64,000 nucleotides of DNA from Nocardioides zhouii (GTDB taxonomy: Bacteria > Actinomycetota > Actinomycetes > Propionibacteriales > Nocardioidaceae), in contig NZ_SDWV01000004.1 of assembly GCF_004137345.1 (NCBI RefSeq), positions 62,001 through 126,000 of the forward strand, read 5' to 3'. A program made the position numbers and the translations under genes. Below are positions 61,530 through 64,000 of the stretch, piece by piece. Under the pieces are notes generated by a model. It searched no databases, had not been told where the DNA came from, and saw only the letters and a program-made list of their open reading frames with translations. Position 1 is the first letter of the stretch. Each line of letters begins with the position of its first letter.

Positions 61530-62817
61530 CCGCTCTCCCGAGCTCGAGGTGTGGCTGCACGGCCGGCACCTCGCGACCCTGCGGGAGCGGGCCGCGTTCC
61601 GCTACCACCTCGGCTTCACCGAGGAGGCTCTCGACGAGTACGGAGAGGGTGCGCGGATCCTCTCCCTCGCCATTCCGGTCTCGCGCTCGCCCGTGGAGGA
61701 CCACCGGACGGACCCGACGACCAGGCCCGTCTCGGCGTTCCTCGAGGGACTCCTGCCCGAGGGAAACCTCCGCGCCCAGATCGCCACCGTGGCCAGGGTC
61801 GCAGCCACCGACAAGATGGCGCTCCTGCGGCAGGTCGGTGCCGAGTGCGCCGGCGCAGTCCAGTTCCTGCCGGCGGGTCAGGCGCCCACCGCGGGGCATG
61901 TCCGGCCGCTGGACCAGACCGAGGTCGACGCCATCGTCGAGGACCTGCCCATCTACCACCTGCCACACGGCGCCGCCGTGCAGGCGTCGCTCGCCGGCAT
62001 CCAGGACAAGGTGTTGTTGACCGCCCTGTCGGACGGGGGTTGGGGGTGGCCCGAGGACGGGGCGGCGTCGACTCACCTGATCAAGCCGCAACCCGCATCC
62101 GGCAACGTCCTGGACCGCCTCATCGAGGCCGAGGACTGGGCCATGCGCGTCGCTGCCGCGGCGGGACTCGATGCCGCGCGCACCCGCCTGACGACCTTCG
62201 GCGAACGCCCCGCGATCGTGGTCACCCGCTACGACCGGACCGCCGAGGGGCACCGTCGACACCAGGAGGACTTCTGCCAAGCGCTCGGGCTGGATCCCCA
62301 GGCCAAGTACGAGTCCCCGGCGGAGCGCGAGACCTACGGCGCCGCGCGCCTGCGTCGGCTCACCTCCCTGGCCGCGGTGCGCAGCACGGACCCCGACGCG
62401 TTCCGACGACAGCTGCTCTCCTTCGTCACCTTCAACGCCGTCATCGGCAACGGCGACGCGCACTCCAAGAACTACTCCCTGCTGCTGGGCACCCAGGGCG
62501 AGGTCACCCTCGCACCTCTGTACGACGCGGCACCCGTGATGTTCCTCGCCGCGCGCTTCCAGAACACCGGGCAGCTCATCAACGGCCGCACCCGGATCCC
62601 GGCCGTCTCCGTCGCCGACCTCGCTGCGGAAGGCGCCAGCTGGGGGATGAGCGCCAGCCGGGCGGCCAGCACGGTGCGATCAGTCATCGATTCCACGTGG
62701 GACGCAGTGCACGCGACGCCACTTCCGGCCGGGATCGAGCGGGTACTCCCTCAGCTCGAGAACCTGTGGGCCACGCGATCCTGGCGCGTCAACGAACAAG
62801 CCACTCGTCGCGCGTGA
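61522..62817 (+). CDS. hipA: HipA-family serine/threonine kinase toxin
   Basis: 431 residues. N-terminal couple_hipA domain, then kinase. Catalytic Asp312 in NGDAHSKN, metal Asp335 in APLYDAAP, and an ATP-binding SLAGIQDKVLL whose Ser156 matches the autophosphorylation serine of E. coli HipA. HipA phosphorylates glutamyl-tRNA synthetase in E. coli; here the target is unknown. The 3' end overlaps the convergent acetyltransferase gene by 29 bases. Confidence 0.9.
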   Translation: MASRSPELEVWLHGRHLATLRERAAFRYHLGFTEEALDEYGEGARILSLAIPVSRSPVEDHRTDPTTRPVSAFLEGLLPEGNLRAQIATVARVAATDKMALLRQVGAECAGAVQFLPAGQAPTAGHVRPLDQTEVDAIVEDLPIYHLPHGAAVQASLAGIQDKVLLTALSDGGWGWPEDGAASTHLIKPQPASGNVLDRLIEAEDWAMRVAAAAGLDAARTRLTTFGERPAIVVTRYDRTAEGHRRHQEDFCQALGLDPQAKYESPAERETYGAARLRRLTSLAAVRSTDPDAFRRQLLSFVTFNAVIGNGDAHSKNYSLLLGTQGEVTLAPLYDAAPVMFLAARFQNTGQLINGRTRIPAVSVADLAAEGASWGMSASRAASTVRSVIDSTWDAVHATPLPAGIERVLPQLENLWATRSWRVNEQATRRA

Positions 62818-63331
62818 CCCGGTAGAGCCGGCTGTCCCCCTCGTACCACGGGTCCTGCTGCACACCGAGGAACGGCAGGCCGAGGCGCTCGGCGACGTGG
62901 GCCGACGCGTCGTTGTCGACGTACATCCCGCACCACACCTCCGCCAGCCCGCGCTCGAAGACGTCGTCGATCAGTGCTCGGGCGGCCTCGGTGGCGTAGC
63001 CGTGGCCGGCCGAGTCGGGGTGCAGCCACCAGCCGACCTCGTACTCCCCCATGAAGAGTCCGGTGTCGAGACGGTGGGCGCGGGCGAGCGACACCTTCCC
63101 GGCGACGACTCCGGTGTCGCGGACCACGATCGCGCGAGTCACGTCGAACTGATCGGCCGCCTCGCGCTGCCGACGTACGTCGATCCAGTCCAGCGCTTCG
63201 TCGAGATCGGCCATCGGCGCTGGCGGCGGGTTGCCCAGCCAGCGGATGACCTCGGACCTGCCGAGGGTGTCGAGGACGCGCGGCGCGTCGGCAGCGGCGT
63301 ACGGCCGCAGCAGGAGGCGCTCGGTCCTCAG
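62789..63331 (-). CDS. GNAT-family N-acetyltransferase (RimJ/RimL-like), unusual start
   Basis: 180 residues from LRTERLLLRPYAAADAP; GNAT core with HPDSAGHGYATEAARALIDDVF and NDASAHVAERLGLPF. No ATG, GTG or TTG lies in frame near the conserved N terminus. The only plausible initiator is CTG at 63331, overlapping the regulator stop as CTGA. Translational coupling to the regulator is therefore likely. Using a start further inside would cut off the first beta strand. Confidence 0.7.
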   Translation of the reverse strand: MRTERLLLRPYAAADAPRVLDTLGRSEVIRWLGNPPPAPMADLDEALDWIDVRRQREAADQFDVTRAIVVRDTGVVAGKVSLARAHRLDTGLFMGEYEVGWWLHPDSAGHGYATEAARALIDDVFERGLAEVWCGMYVDNDASAHVAERLGLPFLGVQQDPWYEGDSRLYRVTRDEWLVR

Positions 63332-64000
63332 GCCGGGCTGCCGGTCTCGAGGCGGAAGCCGACACCGCGGATGGCGACGACGCGCTCCCCCGCCTCGGCA
63401 GCCTCGAGCTTGCTGCGCAGGCGACCGATGGTGACGTCGAGGGTCTTGGTCGAGCCGTACCAGTTCTGGTCCCACACCTGGTTCATCAACGTCTCGCGCG
63501 GCACCACCTTGTCGTGGTGGGAGGCGAGGACCGCGAGGACGTCGAACTCCTTGGCGGTCAGCGCGAGCTCGCGCTCGCCGAGGTGTACGCGGCGCGAGGC
63601 GGCGTCGATCTTGAGGCCCGAGGCGGTGGTGACGGTGGTGTCGTTGGGTACGACGACCGCGCTGCGGCGCAGCAGCGCCCGCACCCGCGCGAGCAGCTCG
63701 GCGAGGCCGAACGGCTTGGCGAGGTAGTCGTCCGCACCGACGTCGAGGCCGACCACCCGGTCGAGCTCGCCGGCCCGCGCGGTGACCATGATGATCCCCC
63801 CGGTGTAGCCGCCCGCGCGCATCTGCCGACAGGCGTCGATGCCGTCCATGTCGGGCAGGCCGAGGTCGAGGATGACGACCGCCGGAGCCTCCTCGATCAC
63901 GAACTCCACTGCTTCTGCGCCACCCGAGACGCGACTGACGTCGTAGCCTTCCCGCTCCAGGGTGCGCATCAGCGGGACGGCGATGTCTTCCTCGTCCTCA
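63328..64000 (-). CDS. OmpR/PhoB-type response regulator (5' end outside window)
   Basis: Partial: the frame stays open through the end of the window (EDEEDIAVPLM before the first internal Met), so the start lies beyond position 64000. Receiver domain with phospho-Asp in VVILDLGLPDMDG and Lys in YLAKPFG; winged-helix C terminus (LTAKEFDVLAVLASHHDKVV, KTLDVTIGRLRSKLEA, IRGVGFRLE). The stop overlaps the acetyltransferase CTG start. Confidence 0.92.
   Translation of the reverse strand, partial: EDEEDIAVPLMRTLEREGYDVSRVSGGAEAVEFVIEEAPAVVILDLGLPDMDGIDACRQMRAGGYTGGIIMVTARAGELDRVVGLDVGADDYLAKPFGLAELLARVRALLRRSAVVVPNDTTVTTASGLKIDAASRRVHLGERELALTAKEFDVLAVLASHHDKVVPRETLMNQVWDQNWYGSTKTLDVTIGRLRSKLEAAEAGERVVAIRGVGFRLETGSPA

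Overview
The window is high-GC actinobacterial chromosome, most like a Nocardioides or a close relative in Nocardioidaceae. The pointers are very high third-position GC, frequent GTG starts, a DUF222/HNH protein of the 13E12-repeat type, a CysO-dependent cysteine pathway, a MDMPI-type (mycothiol-linked) protein, ClpS-DUF2017 pairing, TreX-TreY-TreZ order, and a prfB-ftsE-ftsX-smpB-ssrA block. I see no insertion sequence, prophage, CRISPR array, tRNA or rRNA. About 65 protein genes, one tmRNA and one riboswitch account for nearly all of the sequence.

Layout. 0-3.4 kb: a NarL-type two-component pair converges on a metallo-beta-lactamase phosphodiesterase and murI. 3.5-9.1 kb: accessory genes (a secreted phosphodiesterase, a DUF3152 metalloprotease, an RTX-like secreted protein, a toroid-fold protein, a DUF222/HNH nuclease). 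These sit where relatives such as Mycobacterium keep murI close to cysM. 9.1-16.2 kb: mec-cysO-cysM, an MFS transporter, clpS-DUF2017-(NUDIX+DUF429 fusion), and NAD salvage genes pncB and pncA. 16.2-22.6 kb: DUF1697, a lipoprotein, a LysG/LysE-type pair, an HhH protein, divergent hppD/Lrp genes and an IclR regulator. 22.7-28.5 kb: hydrolase-helicase-DUF3039 operon, YqgE, a TetR regulator with a 28-bp palindrome facing an unknown gene, and a DUF3048 lipoprotein. 28.6-29.5 kb: an NlpC/P60 cell-wall hydrolase under a c-di-AMP (ydaO) riboswitch. 29.5-38 kb: fabG-like SDR, secreted protein, PAP2, HIT, putative immunity protein, acetyltransferase, cobalamin-binding-like protein, a second two-component pair and a CPBP protease.

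38-48.6 kb is the cell-division and ribosome-rescue block: ssrA (tmRNA, tag ANSNRNDFALAA), lipoprotein, CNNM/CBS membrane protein, MDMPI-like protein, amidohydrolase, smpB, an M23 murein hydrolase, ftsX, ftsE, an ECF sigma factor with a membrane partner, and prfB. FtsEX and the adjacent coiled-coil M23 protein probably act together at the septum; SmpB and tmRNA together rescue stalled ribosomes. 48.7-55.8 kb holds a secreted NPCBM-like protein and treX-treY-treZ, which convert glycogen to trehalose. 55.9-61.0 kb is a compact tad-type secretion/pilus operon (cpaF, tadB, tadC, a 57-residue peptide and three TadE/G-like pseudopilins) knitted together mostly by 1- to 4-base stop/start overlaps. 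61.2-64 kb has a HipB-HipA module, a GNAT acetyltransferase and the start of an OmpR-type regulator cut by the window edge.

A unifying regulatory feature is that 18 starts (17 genes and one leader ORF) have TAnnnT ending 6 or 7 bases before the ATG/GTG, the signature of leaderless transcription. I used this to choose several starts.
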